Origin: Pseudomonas sediminis
GTDB taxonomy: Bacteria > Pseudomonadota > Gammaproteobacteria > Pseudomonadales > Pseudomonadaceae
Direction: 5' to 3'
Assembly (NCBI RefSeq): GCF_039555755.1
Contig: NZ_CP154631.1
Location: forward strand, 2,356,001 to 2,420,000
DNA length: 64,000 bases
Notes under the pieces: model-generated
Told to the model about the DNA's origin: nothing
What the model saw: the letters and a program-made list of their open reading frames with translations, nothing else
Database searches by the model: none
In this document: positions 36,541 to 45,658 of the stretch, one piece after another
Layout of the letters: each line of letters starts with the position of its first letter
Numbering within the stretch: the stretch's first letter is position 1
Position numbers and translations under genes: made by a program

Positions 36541-38346
36541 TCAGAACCAGGCGTTCTGCATGCCCAGGCAGGTGTCGTCGCGGGCCTCGAGAATGGCCAG
36601 GTCATGGTGACAGGCAGGCACCTCCCAGGTCAGGAAGTAGCGCGCGGCTTGCAGCTTGCCGCGGTAGAAGGATTGCTCGTCGGCATTGTCGGTGTTCGCC
36701 AGGCCTTGTTCGGCACGGATCGCCTGCTCCAGCCAGCGCCAGCCGATCACCGTGTGGCCGAACACCTTCAGGTACAGCGCCGAGTTGGCCAGGCCCTGGT
36801 TGACCTTGCCGCTCATCAGGTCGCCGAGCAGCTCCAGAGTCACCGCCTGCAGGCGCGCCAGCAGTTGTTCCAGCGGCTGGCGCAGGGCAGTGAGCGATTC
36901 ATGCTCGCTGGCACGTTGGCAGCAGTCGTTGATCAGCTTGAGTAGCTGCTTGAGCGCGGCGCCACCGTTCTGCGAGACCTTGCGCCCGAGCAGGTCGAGC
37001 GACTGGATGCCGTGGGTGCCCTCGTGAATCGGATTAAGGCGGTTATCGCGGTAGTACTGCTCCACCGGGTATTCGCGGGTGTAACCGTGGCCGCCGAGAA
37101 TCTGGATGGCCAGCTCGTTGGCCTTGAGGCAGAACTCCGATGGCCAGGATTTGACGATGGGTGTGAGCAGGTCGAGCAGTTCCAGCGCGCGGCTGCGCTC
37201 TTCGGCGGTTTCCAGGGTATGGGTGTCATCGAACAGCCGTGCCGCGTACAGGCCGAGGTCGAAGGCACCTTCGACGTAGGCTTTCTGCGTCAGCAGCATG
37301 CGTCGCACGTCAGCGTGTTCAACGATGGAAATCTGCGGGCTGCTCGGGTCCTTGCCGTCCGGCTGGCGGCCTTGCGGGCGGTTACGCGCGTAGTCCAGCG
37401 AATACAGGTAGCCGGCGTAGCCAAGCATGATTGCGCCCATGCCGACGCCAATGCGCGCCTCGTTCATCATCTGGAACATGTAGGACAGGCCCGCATGCGG
37501 TTTGCCCACCAGATAGCCGACGCACTCGCCGTTGTCGCCGAAGTTCAGCGCCGTGGACGTGGTGCCGCGCCAGCCCATCTTGTGGAATAGCCCGGCTAGG
37601 GTCACGTCGTTGCGCGCGCCGAGGCTGCTGTCTTCATTGACGTGGAACTTGGGCACCAGGAACAAGCTGATGCCTTTCACCCCGGGCGGTGCGTCCGGCA
37701 GCTTGGCCAGCACCATGTGCACGATGTTCTCTGAGATTGGCTGGTCGCCGCCGGAGATGAAGATCTTGTTGCCCTTGATCCGGTAGCTGCCGTCGGCATG
37801 CGGTTCAGCGCGGGTTCTGATGTCCGATAGCGACGAGCCAGCGTGCGGCTCGGTCAGCGCCATGGTGCCGAAGAAGCGGCCATCGATGATCGGTTGCAGG
37901 TAGCGGGCCTTCTGCTCCTCGTTGCCGAAGGCCTCGATCAGGTTGGCCACGCCCATGGTCAGCATCGAGTAGGAGCTGGTGGCGATATTGGCTGACTGGA
38001 AATGCGCGAAGCAGGCCTGCGACAGCAGATTGGGCAGTTGCATGCCGCCGTGCTCGAAATCGCGGGTGGCATTGAGGAAGCCCGCTTCATGGAAGGCGCG
38101 CAGCGCGGGCTCGACCTCGGGGATCAGCACCGCGCCGCCGTCGACGTACTGCGGCTCGTGTTCGTCGTTCTTGCGGTTGTGCGGGGCGAACAGCTCTTCG
38201 GCAATGCCACGCGCGGTGTTGATCGCCGCGTCGAAGGTCTCGCGGTTGTGATCGGCGAAGCGCGGACGCTGGGTCAGGGCTTCGGCGTCGAGCACCTCAT
38301 AGAGTTCGAACGCCAGGTTGCGGGAGCTGAGCAGTGTCTCGGACAT
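36541..38346 (-). CDS. Acyl-CoA dehydrogenase (long, DmdC/FadE-like type)
   Basis: A 601-residue flavoenzyme. ALTEPHAGSSLSDIRTRA and the GWRGTTSTALNFG segments form the FAD and substrate region, and the C-terminal half holds the GGHGYTREYPVEQYYRD motif with the likely catalytic Glu in the NPIHEGTHGIQSLDLLGRK segment. A DUF-type C-terminal extension of about 130 residues follows, typical of 600-residue Pseudomonas enzymes. It probably oxidises long or branched acyl-CoAs in beta-oxidation. It is single, bordered by a perfect REP palindrome upstream. Confidence 0.92.
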   Translation of the reverse strand: MSETLLSSRNLAFELYEVLDAEALTQRPRFADHNRETFDAAINTARGIAEELFAPHNRKNDEHEPQYVDGGAVLIPEVEPALRAFHEAGFLNATRDFEHGGMQLPNLLSQACFAHFQSANIATSSYSMLTMGVANLIEAFGNEEQKARYLQPIIDGRFFGTMALTEPHAGSSLSDIRTRAEPHADGSYRIKGNKIFISGGDQPISENIVHMVLAKLPDAPPGVKGISLFLVPKFHVNEDSSLGARNDVTLAGLFHKMGWRGTTSTALNFGDNGECVGYLVGKPHAGLSYMFQMMNEARIGVGMGAIMLGYAGYLYSLDYARNRPQGRQPDGKDPSSPQISIVEHADVRRMLLTQKAYVEGAFDLGLYAARLFDDTHTLETAEERSRALELLDLLTPIVKSWPSEFCLKANELAIQILGGHGYTREYPVEQYYRDNRLNPIHEGTHGIQSLDLLGRKVSQNGGAALKQLLKLINDCCQRASEHESLTALRQPLEQLLARLQAVTLELLGDLMSGKVNQGLANSALYLKVFGHTVIGWRWLEQAIRAEQGLANTDNADEQSFYRGKLQAARYFLTWEVPACHHDLAILEARDDTCLGMQNAWF

Positions 38347-38440
38347 GGAACGGGCCTCCAGATGATCAATCGAGTCTAGGCAGTCTGCCGCCTGACTGCC
38401 CAGCATCATCATTGGCCGTGATAGTCACTGGTTGGTGTAT

Positions 38441-38493
38441 GTAGGGCGGGTGCAACCCGCCGTCTCGGTTATGGCGGGTTGCACCCGCCCTAC
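38441..38493. repeat. Perfect 21-bp REP palindrome
   Basis: Arms GTAGGGCGGGTGCAACCCGC plus C (38441-38461) and the exact complement (38473-38493) around an 11-base loop. It lies 17 bases after the nitronate monooxygenase stop and upstream of the acyl-CoA dehydrogenase, where it may end or stabilise the former transcript. The GTAGGGYGSG start recurs at 40534-40556, suggesting a genome-wide REP family. Confidence 0.85.
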
Positions 38494-38510
38494 GAGGTCA
38501 TACCAGGTTG

Positions 38511-39572
38511 TCAGGCGAAGCCCCGTGCCAGCTCGCGCGTCAGCTCGGCGGCGGGCATGGGCCGGCAGCTCGCGACGTTCTGCCCGGCCCACAGTGGCGA
38601 AAAGTCCCCGCTGCCCTGCGCCTCGGCCGCTGTGCGCAACGGTGCGATGGCTGCTGTGGCCAGAGGGAAGGCTGGTGCCTGCGTGCTCAGTGGCCCCAGC
38701 TCGCGCATCAGGCGATTGACGATACCGCGTGCTGGTCGGCCGCTGAACAGATTGGTCAGCGCCGTGTGGCGCGCCGCCGGGCTCCGTAGCGCAGCACGGT
38801 GCAGGGCGCTGGTGGTGGCTTCCGGGCATAGCAAATACGCACTACCAACCTGCACGCCGGCGGCGCCGAGGGCCATGGCCGCGGCTACACCTCGGGCATC
38901 GCTTATGCCGCCGGCGGCAATCACCGGTATCGACAAAGCGTCGACCAACTGGGGTAGCAGGGCGAAGGTGCCAAGCTGGCGGCTCAGATCGAAGTCCAGA
39001 AAGTGCCCGCGATGGCCACCTGCTTCCAGGCCCTGAGCGATCACCGCATCGACGCCCCGTTCCTGTAGCCACAGCGCTTCGTCCAGCGTGGTAGCGCTGG
39101 AGAGAATCTTCGGCCCGCTGCGGCGGACGCGCTCTAGCAGGTCCGGTCGTGGCAGGCCGAAGTGAAAGCTCACAACCGCAGGGCGGTACTCCTCCACCAG
39201 TGCGGCCGCTTCATCGTTGAATGGCAGGCGACCTGGTCCGCTGGCGATGCTTGCCGGGTCCACGCCCAGCTCGCGGTAGTAGGGCGCCAGTGCTTCGTGC
39301 CAGCCTGCCTCGCGGGTCGCGTCTGGCTCGGGCGGCACATGGCTGAAGAAGTTGAGGTTGAACGGCTGTTCGGTCAGGCCGCGCATCGCTTGCAGCTCCT
39401 GGCGCAGGGCGGCAGGTGTGAGCATCGCGCAAGGAATCGAGCCAAGGCCGCCTGCCTCGCATACGGCGGCGGCCAGGCGATGATCCTGCGAGCCGGCCAT
39501 CGGCGCCTGGATCAGGGGAAGTTCGCTACCGAGCAGCTTTTGCAGGGGCATGGCGGGGTTCTCGCTGTCCAT
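38511..39572 (-). CDS. Nitronate monooxygenase family protein
   Basis: A 353-residue FMN TIM-barrel protein. QAPMAGSQDHRLAAAV opens the barrel, GLEAGGHRG is the nitronate monooxygenase motif with the catalytic His, and IPVIAAGGISDARG plus GAAGVQVGSAYL bind the FMN phosphate. It oxidises toxic alkyl nitronates such as propionate 3-nitronate. The start may be the ATG at 39572 or that at 39551; neither has a strong binding site. Confidence 0.88.
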   Translation of the reverse strand: MDSENPAMPLQKLLGSELPLIQAPMAGSQDHRLAAAVCEAGGLGSIPCAMLTPAALRQELQAMRGLTEQPFNLNFFSHVPPEPDATREAGWHEALAPYYRELGVDPASIASGPGRLPFNDEAAALVEEYRPAVVSFHFGLPRPDLLERVRRSGPKILSSATTLDEALWLQERGVDAVIAQGLEAGGHRGHFLDFDLSRQLGTFALLPQLVDALSIPVIAAGGISDARGVAAAMALGAAGVQVGSAYLLCPEATTSALHRAALRSPAARHTALTNLFSGRPARGIVNRLMRELGPLSTQAPAFPLATAAIAPLRTAAEAQGSGDFSPLWAGQNVASCRPMPAAELTRELARGFA

Positions 39573-39673
39573 GGAGGAGCTGGCAGCCTAGGCTGTGAAG
39601 GTGCAGTGGAGCAAGCCACGATGCGAGTGGCCAGCGGCCTGTTAAACTGCGCGCCTGATTCGAGGACTGATCC

Positions 39674-40522
39674 ATGAACTACCGCCACGCCTTCCATGCC
39701 GGCAACCACGCCGACGTACTCAAGCACTTGGTGCTGACTCGCCTGATCGGCCTGCTGTCGAAGAAAGAGGCACCGTTCGCCTACCTCGACAGCCACGCAG
39801 GACTCGGCCTTTACGACCTGCAGGGTGATCAGGCCAGCCGTACCGGCGAGTACCTGGAGGGCATCGCACGCTTGTGGCAGGCCGAGCACCTGCCGGATGC
39901 CGTGGAGGCCTACCTGGAGGTGGTGCGGGCGATGAATCCGGATGGCGAGCTGCGCTATTACCCCGGCTCGCCGGAGCTGGCGCGACTGCTCAGCCGTGAG
40001 CAGGATCACCTGCAGCTCAACGAAAAACATCCCGAGGACGGCCGCCTGCTCAAGGACAACATGCGCGGCGACCGCCGCGTCGCTGTGCACCTGGGCGAAG
40101 GCTGGCATGTGCCGCGGGCGCTGATGCCGACCCGCGAAAAACGCGTTCTGCTGCTGATCGATCCGCCGTTCGAGAAGGCTGATGAGCTGCAGCGCTGTGT
40201 CGAGGCCTTGAACGAAGCGCACGGACGCATGCGCCAGGCCATCGTCGCGATCTGGTACCCGATCAAGGATGAGCGCCAATTGGCGCGCTTCTATCGCGAT
40301 CTGAGCAAGAGCGCCGCGCCCAAGCTGCTGCGTGCCGAGCTTTACGTGCACGCGCCGGACGATGCCACGCGCCTGAGTGGTTCAGGTCTGGTGATCAGCA
40401 ACCCGCCATGGGGGCTGGAGGACGAACTCAAGCAACTGCTGCCCTGGCTGGCAGACGCACTTGGCCAGAGTCAGGGCGGCTGGCGCCTGGATTGGCTGAT
40501 CGAGGAGAAGTCGGCCGGTTGA
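39674..40522 (+). CDS. rlmJ: 23S rRNA (adenine-2030-N6)-methyltransferase RlmJ
   Basis: A 282-residue SAM methyltransferase. The start NYRHAFHAGNHADVLKH is diagnostic of RlmJ; DSHAGLGLYDL is the SAM-binding motif, and DPPF (residues 163-166) is the catalytic motif IV. It modifies A2030 in helix 72 of the large ribosomal RNA. The E. coli homologue was once tied to DNA uptake (ComJ). It is divergent from the nitronate monooxygenase gene by 101 bases. Confidence 0.95.
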   Translation: MNYRHAFHAGNHADVLKHLVLTRLIGLLSKKEAPFAYLDSHAGLGLYDLQGDQASRTGEYLEGIARLWQAEHLPDAVEAYLEVVRAMNPDGELRYYPGSPELARLLSREQDHLQLNEKHPEDGRLLKDNMRGDRRVAVHLGEGWHVPRALMPTREKRVLLLIDPPFEKADELQRCVEALNEAHGRMRQAIVAIWYPIKDERQLARFYRDLSKSAAPKLLRAELYVHAPDDATRLSGSGLVISNPPWGLEDELKQLLPWLADALGQSQGGWRLDWLIEEKSAG

Positions 40523-40533
40523 GCGAGCAGGGC

Positions 40534-40556
40534 GGTGCGCATGGCGCACCCTACGG
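40534..40556. repeat. REP-like hairpin after rlmJ
   Basis: Inverted repeat GGTGCGC, three-base loop, GCGCACC (40534-40550), followed by CTACGG. It lies 12 bases past the rlmJ stop and resembles the GTAGGGYG family at 38441. It probably ends or protects the rlmJ mRNA. Confidence 0.55.
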
Positions 40557-40600
40557 CTACGCAGCTGTAACCTGGAGACAAAGTCGTCGCTGACGGCTGC

Positions 40601-40882
40601 TCAACCCGGCTTGCGATTGGGCTCGATGTGGTAGCTCAGGTTGCGCCGCGGGCTGAGGTATTCCAGCACCTCCAGCGGTAGTTGCGAGGGGCGCAGGCTG
40701 TGGGCGATGGCGAGCTTCGGCTCCTGGGCGAGGTCCACGATCAATGCTTCCTGCTTGGGAATATCGGGGTCGTAAATGATCAGCGTCGGTTTCAGTGCCT
40801 GAGTCGGGTTCATGCCCGGCACCAGCGCATAACGCTCATCGTCCAGTTGCACCAGGCTGCAGCGTCTTGCGCAGCAGCACAA
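40601..40882 (-). CDS. Hypothetical protein, possible C-terminal remnant
   Basis: A 93-residue open frame not recognised. The stretch from about residue 9 (SLVQLDDERYALVPG) to the end looks protein-like: IIYDPDIPKQEALIVDL, LEVLEYLSP and a basic C-terminus, while the first eight residues are Cys/Arg rubbish typical of read-through. No ribosome binding site precedes it. It overlaps the YjfB-like remnant at 40836-40940 in another frame. I take it as the tail of a once longer gene, joined to the remnant by a deletion. It might still be expressed from an unseen start. Confidence 0.45.
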   Translation of the reverse strand: MCCCARRCSLVQLDDERYALVPGMNPTQALKPTLIIYDPDIPKQEALIVDLAQEPKLAIAHSLRPSQLPLEVLEYLSPRRNLSYHIEPNRKPG

Positions 40883-40940
40883 GGGACATCTTCGCCGATG
40901 CCTGGCTCGATACCTGACTGGAAATGCTGCTCAGCTCCAC
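40836..40940 (-). pseudogene. Truncated YjfB-like motility protein remnant
   Basis: Reading from the GTG at 40940 gives 34 residues: VELSSISSQVSSQASAKMSL, then VLLRKTLQ, then an unrelated tail and a stop. The SS-I-S-S-Q opening and the VLLRK helix recall the N-terminal half of YjfB-family putative motility proteins (about 60 residues), and identity is lost after about residue 28. The loss coincides with the frame in which the 93-residue protein becomes meaningful, which points to a deletion between two genes. Too short for certainty. Confidence 0.45.
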
Positions 40941-40956
40941 GACCCGTTACCCGTGC

Positions 40957-41610
40957 TCAAGACTCAGGGGGTAGACATACGCCTGTTCCGCCAAGGCCGC
41001 AATAGCCGCCCGGATTCTTCGCCAGGTATTGCTGATGATAGGTCTCGGCGTAATAGAAGGTCGGCGCCTCGGCGATTTCCGTGGTGATGTGGCCCATTCC
41101 CGCCTTGTCCAGCTCAGCTTGGAAGCGTGCCTGGCTGGCTTTGGCGGCGCTCAGCTGCGCCTCGTCCTGGCAGTAGATCGCCGAGCGGTACTGAGTGCCC
41201 TGGTCGTTGCCCTGGCGCATGCCCTGGGTCGGGTTGTGCACTTCCCAGAACACTTTGAGCAGCGCTTCGAAGCTGGTTTGCTGCGGGTCGAACACGACCA
41301 GCACTACTTCGGTGTGTCCGGTCAGGCCGGAGCAGACCTCCTCGTAGGTTGGGTTGGGCGTGAGGCCACCGGCATAGCCGACCGCAGTGCTGAACACACC
41401 GGGTTGCTGCCAGAAGCGGCGTTCTGCCCCCCAGAAACAGCCCAGACCGAACACCGCCTGCTGCAGGCCGGCAGGGAAGGGCGCCTTGATCGGATTACCG
41501 TTGACATAGTGGGTGTCGGCCACTGGCAGCGGCTCGGCGCGGCCGGGTAGCGCCTGCTCGGCAGTCGGCAGGATGTCCTTGTTAACGAGAATCTGTGAAC
41601 GCAGAACCAT
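40957..41610 (-). CDS. msrA: Peptide methionine sulfoxide reductase MsrA
   Basis: A 217-residue reductase with the catalytic GCFWG (Cys58) and the resolving cysteines near the C-terminus (Cys204, Cys212). It repairs S-methionine sulfoxide in proteins. The N-terminal 45 residues before the core are usual for the Pseudomonas and E. coli type. The ATG at 41610 follows GAGGAG; a longer frame lies upstream without support. It is 50 bases downstream of dipA. Confidence 0.96.
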   Translation of the reverse strand: MVLRSQILVNKDILPTAEQALPGRAEPLPVADTHYVNGNPIKAPFPAGLQQAVFGLGCFWGAERRFWQQPGVFSTAVGYAGGLTPNPTYEEVCSGLTGHTEVVLVVFDPQQTSFEALLKVFWEVHNPTQGMRQGNDQGTQYRSAIYCQDEAQLSAAKASQARFQAELDKAGMGHITTEIAEAPTFYYAETYHQQYLAKNPGGYCGLGGTGVCLPPES

Positions 41611-41660
41611 GGCGGTCTCCTCGAAATGGGTCAATGGTGGACTACGCGCAACGCGGCGTA

Positions 41661-44381
41661 TTACGTCCGTTGGTCTGCCTGGCGACTGGCGTCGGCCTGT
41701 GGCCGGCAGGGGTAGCGGCGCAGGCTGACGATCAGCTCGCGGCCGGAAATCGGTTTGTCGAACAGGTAGCCCTGGCCGACGTCGCATTGCTGGCGGCGCA
41801 GGAGCGCGAGCTGGGCGCCGGTCTCGATGCCTTCGGCCACGACCTTGAGCTTGAGGTTGTGGGCCATGGCTATCACCGCCGAGGTGATTTCCATGTCGTC
41901 CTGGTTGTCCGGGATGTCTTTGATGAAGCTGCGATCGATCTTGATCACGTCGATGGGGAATTTCTTCAGGTAGCTGAGCGACGAGTAGCCCGTGCCGAAG
42001 TCGTCCATGGCCAGGGTCAGGCCCAGGCTCTTGAGACGACCCAGTTGGTGGCGGGTGTCGTCGGTGGCCTCCAGCAGCAGGCTTTCGGTGAGTTCCAGTT
42101 CCAGCAGCCTGGGGTCGAGCTGTTCTTCATGCAGGATGGCGGCGATGGAGCCGACCAGATCCGGGTCGGAGAACTGTTTGGGCGACAGATTGATCGCCAC
42201 CTGCAGTTGCCCCAGGCCAATGGCGGCGATCTGCTTGCTCATGCGGCAGGCCTGGCGCACCACCCACTTGCCGATGGGGATGATCAGGCCGGTTTCCTCG
42301 GCGACGCCAATGAACTGATCTGGGCGGATCATGCCCTTCTCCGGATGCTGCCAGCGTAGCAACGCCTCCATGCCCAGCAATTGCCCGCTTCTGAGGCAGA
42401 GTTTGGGTTGGTAGAAGACTTCCAGCTCGTTCTGAGTCAGCGCGCGGCGCAGGTTGTTCTCGACGAACAGCTTGTAGTTGGCCTCGGCGTTCAGCGCTTC
42501 GGTGAACAACTGCACCTGATGTTTACCGTTAGCCTTGGCTTTATGCAGGGCGAGGCCGGCGTGCTTCATCAGAGTCTGCGGGGCGTCACCGTGTTCCGGG
42601 GCGATGGCCAAGCCGACCGAGCCGGTGATGCTGATCAACTGGTTGTCGACGAACAGCGGCTTGTCCAGGGTTTGCAGTACCTGATGAGCGACACGCAGGC
42701 CTGCGTCCTGATCGCAACCGTCGAGCAGGATGGCGAATTCATTGCTGGCGAAGCGTGCCAGAGTGCCCTTGGCGCCAAGACTGTTGCGCAGGCGCCGAGC
42801 TAGGGCCGAGAGCAGCTTGTCGCCGGTCTGGTGGCCGAGGCTGTCGTTGATCCGCTTGAAATTGTCGATGTCCACCAGCAGCAGCCCGAGCGATTGAACA
42901 TTGCGGGCGAAGCGCTCTTCAAGGCTGCGGATGAACGACGGGCGATTGCCCAGGTTGGTCAGGTTATCGGTATAGGCCAGGCGTTCGATGCGCTGCTGCG
43001 CCAGCTTGGCCTCGGTAATGTCTTCGTAGATGCCGATGTAGTGGGTCAGTTCGCCATCGTCGCCATACACCTTTGAGATCGACAGATGGCCCCAGTACGG
43101 CTCCTGATTCTTGCGCCGACTGCGGAATTCGCCTTGCCAGCTGCTGTGTTCGGCCAGGCTGGACTGGGCGTCGAACAACAGGTCGCTAAGGTTGGCCATG
43201 GCCGGTAGCTCGGACAGGCGGTGACCGCAGACTTCGTCGCTGCTGTAGAGGGTGATGGCGGTGAAGCTGGGGTTGACGTATTCCACCCGGCCGTCGCGGT
43301 CGACCAGAAGAAAGGCGCTGGCGCTCTGCTCGACGGCGCGCTGGAACAGATACAGCGCGTGGGTGGCGGAGCGCTTCTCCTGATTGATCAGGACTTGGGC
43401 GAATTGATCAGCCAACTCGCCGGCGAAGGCAGTCTCGTCTGCCTGCCAGAGACGTTTGGGGCCGATATGTTCGAGGCAGAGCACGCCCACCACTTCGCCT
43501 TCGATGCGGATGCTGGCGTCCAGCATCGAGGTGATGGCGAGTGGTTGAAGGTAAGAGGGGGTCAGCTCGCGAGTGCGCAGATCATGTTGGGCATCGTGGG
43601 CATCGATTGCCCGTCCGCTTTGCAGAGCCTCCAGATAGTGCGGGAAATCACGCGCATCTATCGAGGGCAGTTGCTCGTGCCGGTTCAGGTCGCGGCGGTA
43701 CAGCGACACCGAGTCCAGTCTATTGCCACCCAGATGCCAGATTCCCGCCCTGGCCGCGCCATAGATCTCACAGGCCGCCTGGGTGATGAGCTCGGCGGCC
43801 TCCTGGAGCGGGTCGCTTGAGACATAGCGTTGGCGCGCCAGGCGCACGATCAGTTGCTGCTGGGTATGCGAGCGCGCCAGATGCTGCAGATGGTCGTCCT
43901 GGGTGCGCTGATACTGTTGCAGCGAGCTGCGCAGGTCCAGGTTCTGTGCCTGGAGTTCACGCTCATCGGGAGCATGGGCGTCGAGGTTCTCGTGGGCGAT
44001 CAGCAGATAACCGCGTAACAACTGACGGTTGCGTTGTTTGAATGGCTCGCCCATCTCCAGCAGATTCAGCGGCCCCTGCGGCGTGTGCAGCGTGTAGCGC
44101 ACCAGGTAGTGGGCCTCCTGCAGGAGTTGCTGCTGGATAGCATCATGCAGGCGATAACGGGCTTCGGGCTCCATCAGGCTGGCGTAAGGGGCGTCTACCA
44201 ATGCGCACAGATCGGCGGCACTGATGCCGAGTTTGCGCTCACAGGCCGGGTCGAGAAAAAGCAGCGCCCAGCTTGGCTCGTTCAAGCGCTCGAAACGCAA
44301 CATGCCGAGCCGCGAGGGCACTGGCAACTGCGTCACAACCTCGGCTGCCGAGCGTGCGCTGGCATCGGGATGGCTTTTCAT
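41661..44381 (-). CDS. dipA: Cyclic-di-GMP phosphodiesterase DipA (PAS-GAF-PAS-GGDEF-EAL)
   Basis: A 906-residue sensor enzyme. A PAS-like domain (about 25-130), a short coiled coil (140-170), a GAF domain (180-335), a PAS/PAC pair (345-460), a GGDEF domain (465-630) and an EAL domain (640-890) follow in order. The GGDEF motif is ASNEF (545-549), so it should not make c-di-GMP. The EAL site is intact: EAL at 672-674, NLSP, DDFGTG (793-798), [15 protein letters not shown]. Layout, the ASNEF motif and the neighbours msrA and aceF match PAO1 DipA (PA5017), needed for biofilm dispersion. The ATG at 44381 is likely; a TTG at 44435 extends the frame by 18 residues. Confidence 0.93.
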   Translation of the reverse strand: MKSHPDASARSAAEVVTQLPVPSRLGMLRFERLNEPSWALLFLDPACERKLGISAADLCALVDAPYASLMEPEARYRLHDAIQQQLLQEAHYLVRYTLHTPQGPLNLLEMGEPFKQRNRQLLRGYLLIAHENLDAHAPDERELQAQNLDLRSSLQQYQRTQDDHLQHLARSHTQQQLIVRLARQRYVSSDPLQEAAELITQAACEIYGAARAGIWHLGGNRLDSVSLYRRDLNRHEQLPSIDARDFPHYLEALQSGRAIDAHDAQHDLRTRELTPSYLQPLAITSMLDASIRIEGEVVGVLCLEHIGPKRLWQADETAFAGELADQFAQVLINQEKRSATHALYLFQRAVEQSASAFLLVDRDGRVEYVNPSFTAITLYSSDEVCGHRLSELPAMANLSDLLFDAQSSLAEHSSWQGEFRSRRKNQEPYWGHLSISKVYGDDGELTHYIGIYEDITEAKLAQQRIERLAYTDNLTNLGNRPSFIRSLEERFARNVQSLGLLLVDIDNFKRINDSLGHQTGDKLLSALARRLRNSLGAKGTLARFASNEFAILLDGCDQDAGLRVAHQVLQTLDKPLFVDNQLISITGSVGLAIAPEHGDAPQTLMKHAGLALHKAKANGKHQVQLFTEALNAEANYKLFVENNLRRALTQNELEVFYQPKLCLRSGQLLGMEALLRWQHPEKGMIRPDQFIGVAEETGLIIPIGKWVVRQACRMSKQIAAIGLGQLQVAINLSPKQFSDPDLVGSIAAILHEEQLDPRLLELELTESLLLEATDDTRHQLGRLKSLGLTLAMDDFGTGYSSLSYLKKFPIDVIKIDRSFIKDIPDNQDDMEITSAVIAMAHNLKLKVVAEGIETGAQLALLRRQQCDVGQGYLFDKPISGRELIVSLRRYPCRPQADASRQADQRT

Positions 44382-44519
44382 TGGGCGTTGGGCTTCCAGT
44401 ATGCTGACCAGGCGAGGCGTCCGTTCTCGGTACAAGGCCGCTGCGTCAGAAGGCGCATTGGCGTGGACGGAGGCTAGGGCTCAGGCCTACTTCACTATAG
44501 CGTTCGGCAAGGGTGCATC

Positions 44520-45053
44520 ATGCAAGCGAGACTGACAAGAAAACTCATGGCCATGGTGCTTGGCGGAGCACTTTTTACGACCATACCTGCGGTTGCTGGC
44601 GCCGATGATGCGGCGGCGCTGCAGGGCGCCGAGCAGGCCGCTTATCTGGCCGAGCTCAAGCGTCTTTATCTGACCGATAACGAGCGCAATGCATTACTCG
44701 CGCACAGCAACGCATTGCTGGAAACCTACGCCCTGCGCGCCGGCTATCAGGTTGGCCAAGCGCAGCGGCAGGACCTGTTCTACCGCTTCGCTGTCGGCAA
44801 TGCCGGCGAACTGATTCTGCGCGAGGAACGCCGTGACGTGCAGGGGACTGCCATCGCCGTGCGCAACCAGCGCGTTTCGGTGTTCGGTATCGACCCGTTC
44901 ATCCGCTACGAATGTCCGACCGGTGGAATCCGTTGTGTGCTGCTCAATCCGGTCGATGGCAGCGAGCTGCTGAGTATCGTGCGTGACCATCAGGGTGCGG
45001 GCGAGCTGGCCAAGGCCATGAGCTTTCTGATCCGTAACGTGCAGAAGGGTTGA
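44520..45053 (+). CDS. Hypothetical exported protein
   Basis: A 177-residue protein with a signal peptide ending around AGA (residue 28). The mature part is helical at first (GAEQAAYLAELKRLYLTDNE), then beta-rich, with two cysteines in YECPTGGIRCVLL that may form a disulfide. It is not a family I recognise. A phosphatase or enzyme motif is absent. AAGGG lies before the ATG at 44520. It is divergent from dipA and converges on the CopD-like gene. From memory PAO1 has no gene here, so it could be a lineage-specific addition. Confidence 0.75.
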   Translation: MQARLTRKLMAMVLGGALFTTIPAVAGADDAAALQGAEQAAYLAELKRLYLTDNERNALLAHSNALLETYALRAGYQVGQAQRQDLFYRFAVGNAGELILREERRDVQGTAIAVRNQRVSVFGIDPFIRYECPTGGIRCVLLNPVDGSELLSIVRDHQGAGELAKAMSFLIRNVQKG

Positions 45054-45061
45054 CCTGGCCC

Positions 45062-45502
45062 TCACAGGTTCAGCAGGAACATGGCCTTGGCCAGAAACAG
45101 AATGGCCAGCATCTGCAGCAGAACGCTGAGGTGAATGCGTCGCGAGCGTACTGCGGTCATGCGGCCGCTGCGCATCAGGAAGACCACCAGCAGAAAATGT
45201 CCGAGGATGCTCAGAGCCAGCGTGATTTTCAGACTGAGCAGGATGCCGAAGCTGCTGGCCAGCGGCGCATGCAGGGCTGCGCGGTAGTGCCATGCCAGGC
45301 CCAGGCCGGCGCCGTAGAGCGCCAGTACTACCCAGTGCATGACTTGTCGCGCCCGCCGTCCGAGTGCACGTGAGAACCCCGCCTTGGCGTCATCCGGAAG
45401 CTCGCGCGTGGCACGGCTGAGAATCATCACTTCGAAGAATACGCCGCCGATGAAGAAGGTGGCGGCAGTCAGGTGGGCGAACTTCAGAAACAGATAGAGC
45501 AT
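45062..45502 (-). CDS. CopD-like integral membrane protein
   Basis: About 146 residues with four transmembrane segments: LYLFLKFAHLTAATFFIGGV, VMHWVVLALYGAGLGLAW, LLSLKITLALSILGHFLLVV and a last one at the end. The buried histidines in FAHL, MHWV and GHFL are arranged as in CopD/YeaM-like or heme-binding small membrane proteins. Function unknown; copper or heme handling is a guess. I chose the ATG at 45502 since the hydrophobic part begins there, but in-frame starts up to 45574 cannot be excluded and none has a good binding site. Confidence 0.65.
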   Translation of the reverse strand: MLYLFLKFAHLTAATFFIGGVFFEVMILSRATRELPDDAKAGFSRALGRRARQVMHWVVLALYGAGLGLAWHYRAALHAPLASSFGILLSLKITLALSILGHFLLVVFLMRSGRMTAVRSRRIHLSVLLQMLAILFLAKAMFLLNL

Positions 45503-45597
45503 GGGGATGCGCCGGATCGATATCGATGGCTCGATCATGGCGGCTGCTGTGGTAAATGCCATGACCGGGATCAAGTCGGCCGTGGCTTGAGCAGGCG

Positions 45598-45627
45598 AAA
45601 AAAAACCCCACCCAAATGGGCGGGGTT
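45598..45627 (-). terminator. Rho-independent terminator of aceEF
   Basis: On the minus strand AACCCCGCCC, loop ATTT, GGGTGGGGTT, followed by a run of eight T in the coding sense. It lies 32 bases after the aceF stop and 25 bases before the end of the CopD-like gene region, insulating it from the strong aceEF transcript. Confidence 0.9.
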
Positions 45628-45658
45628 GAGGATGCGAGCGTGGCGTGCTCGAAACGAT

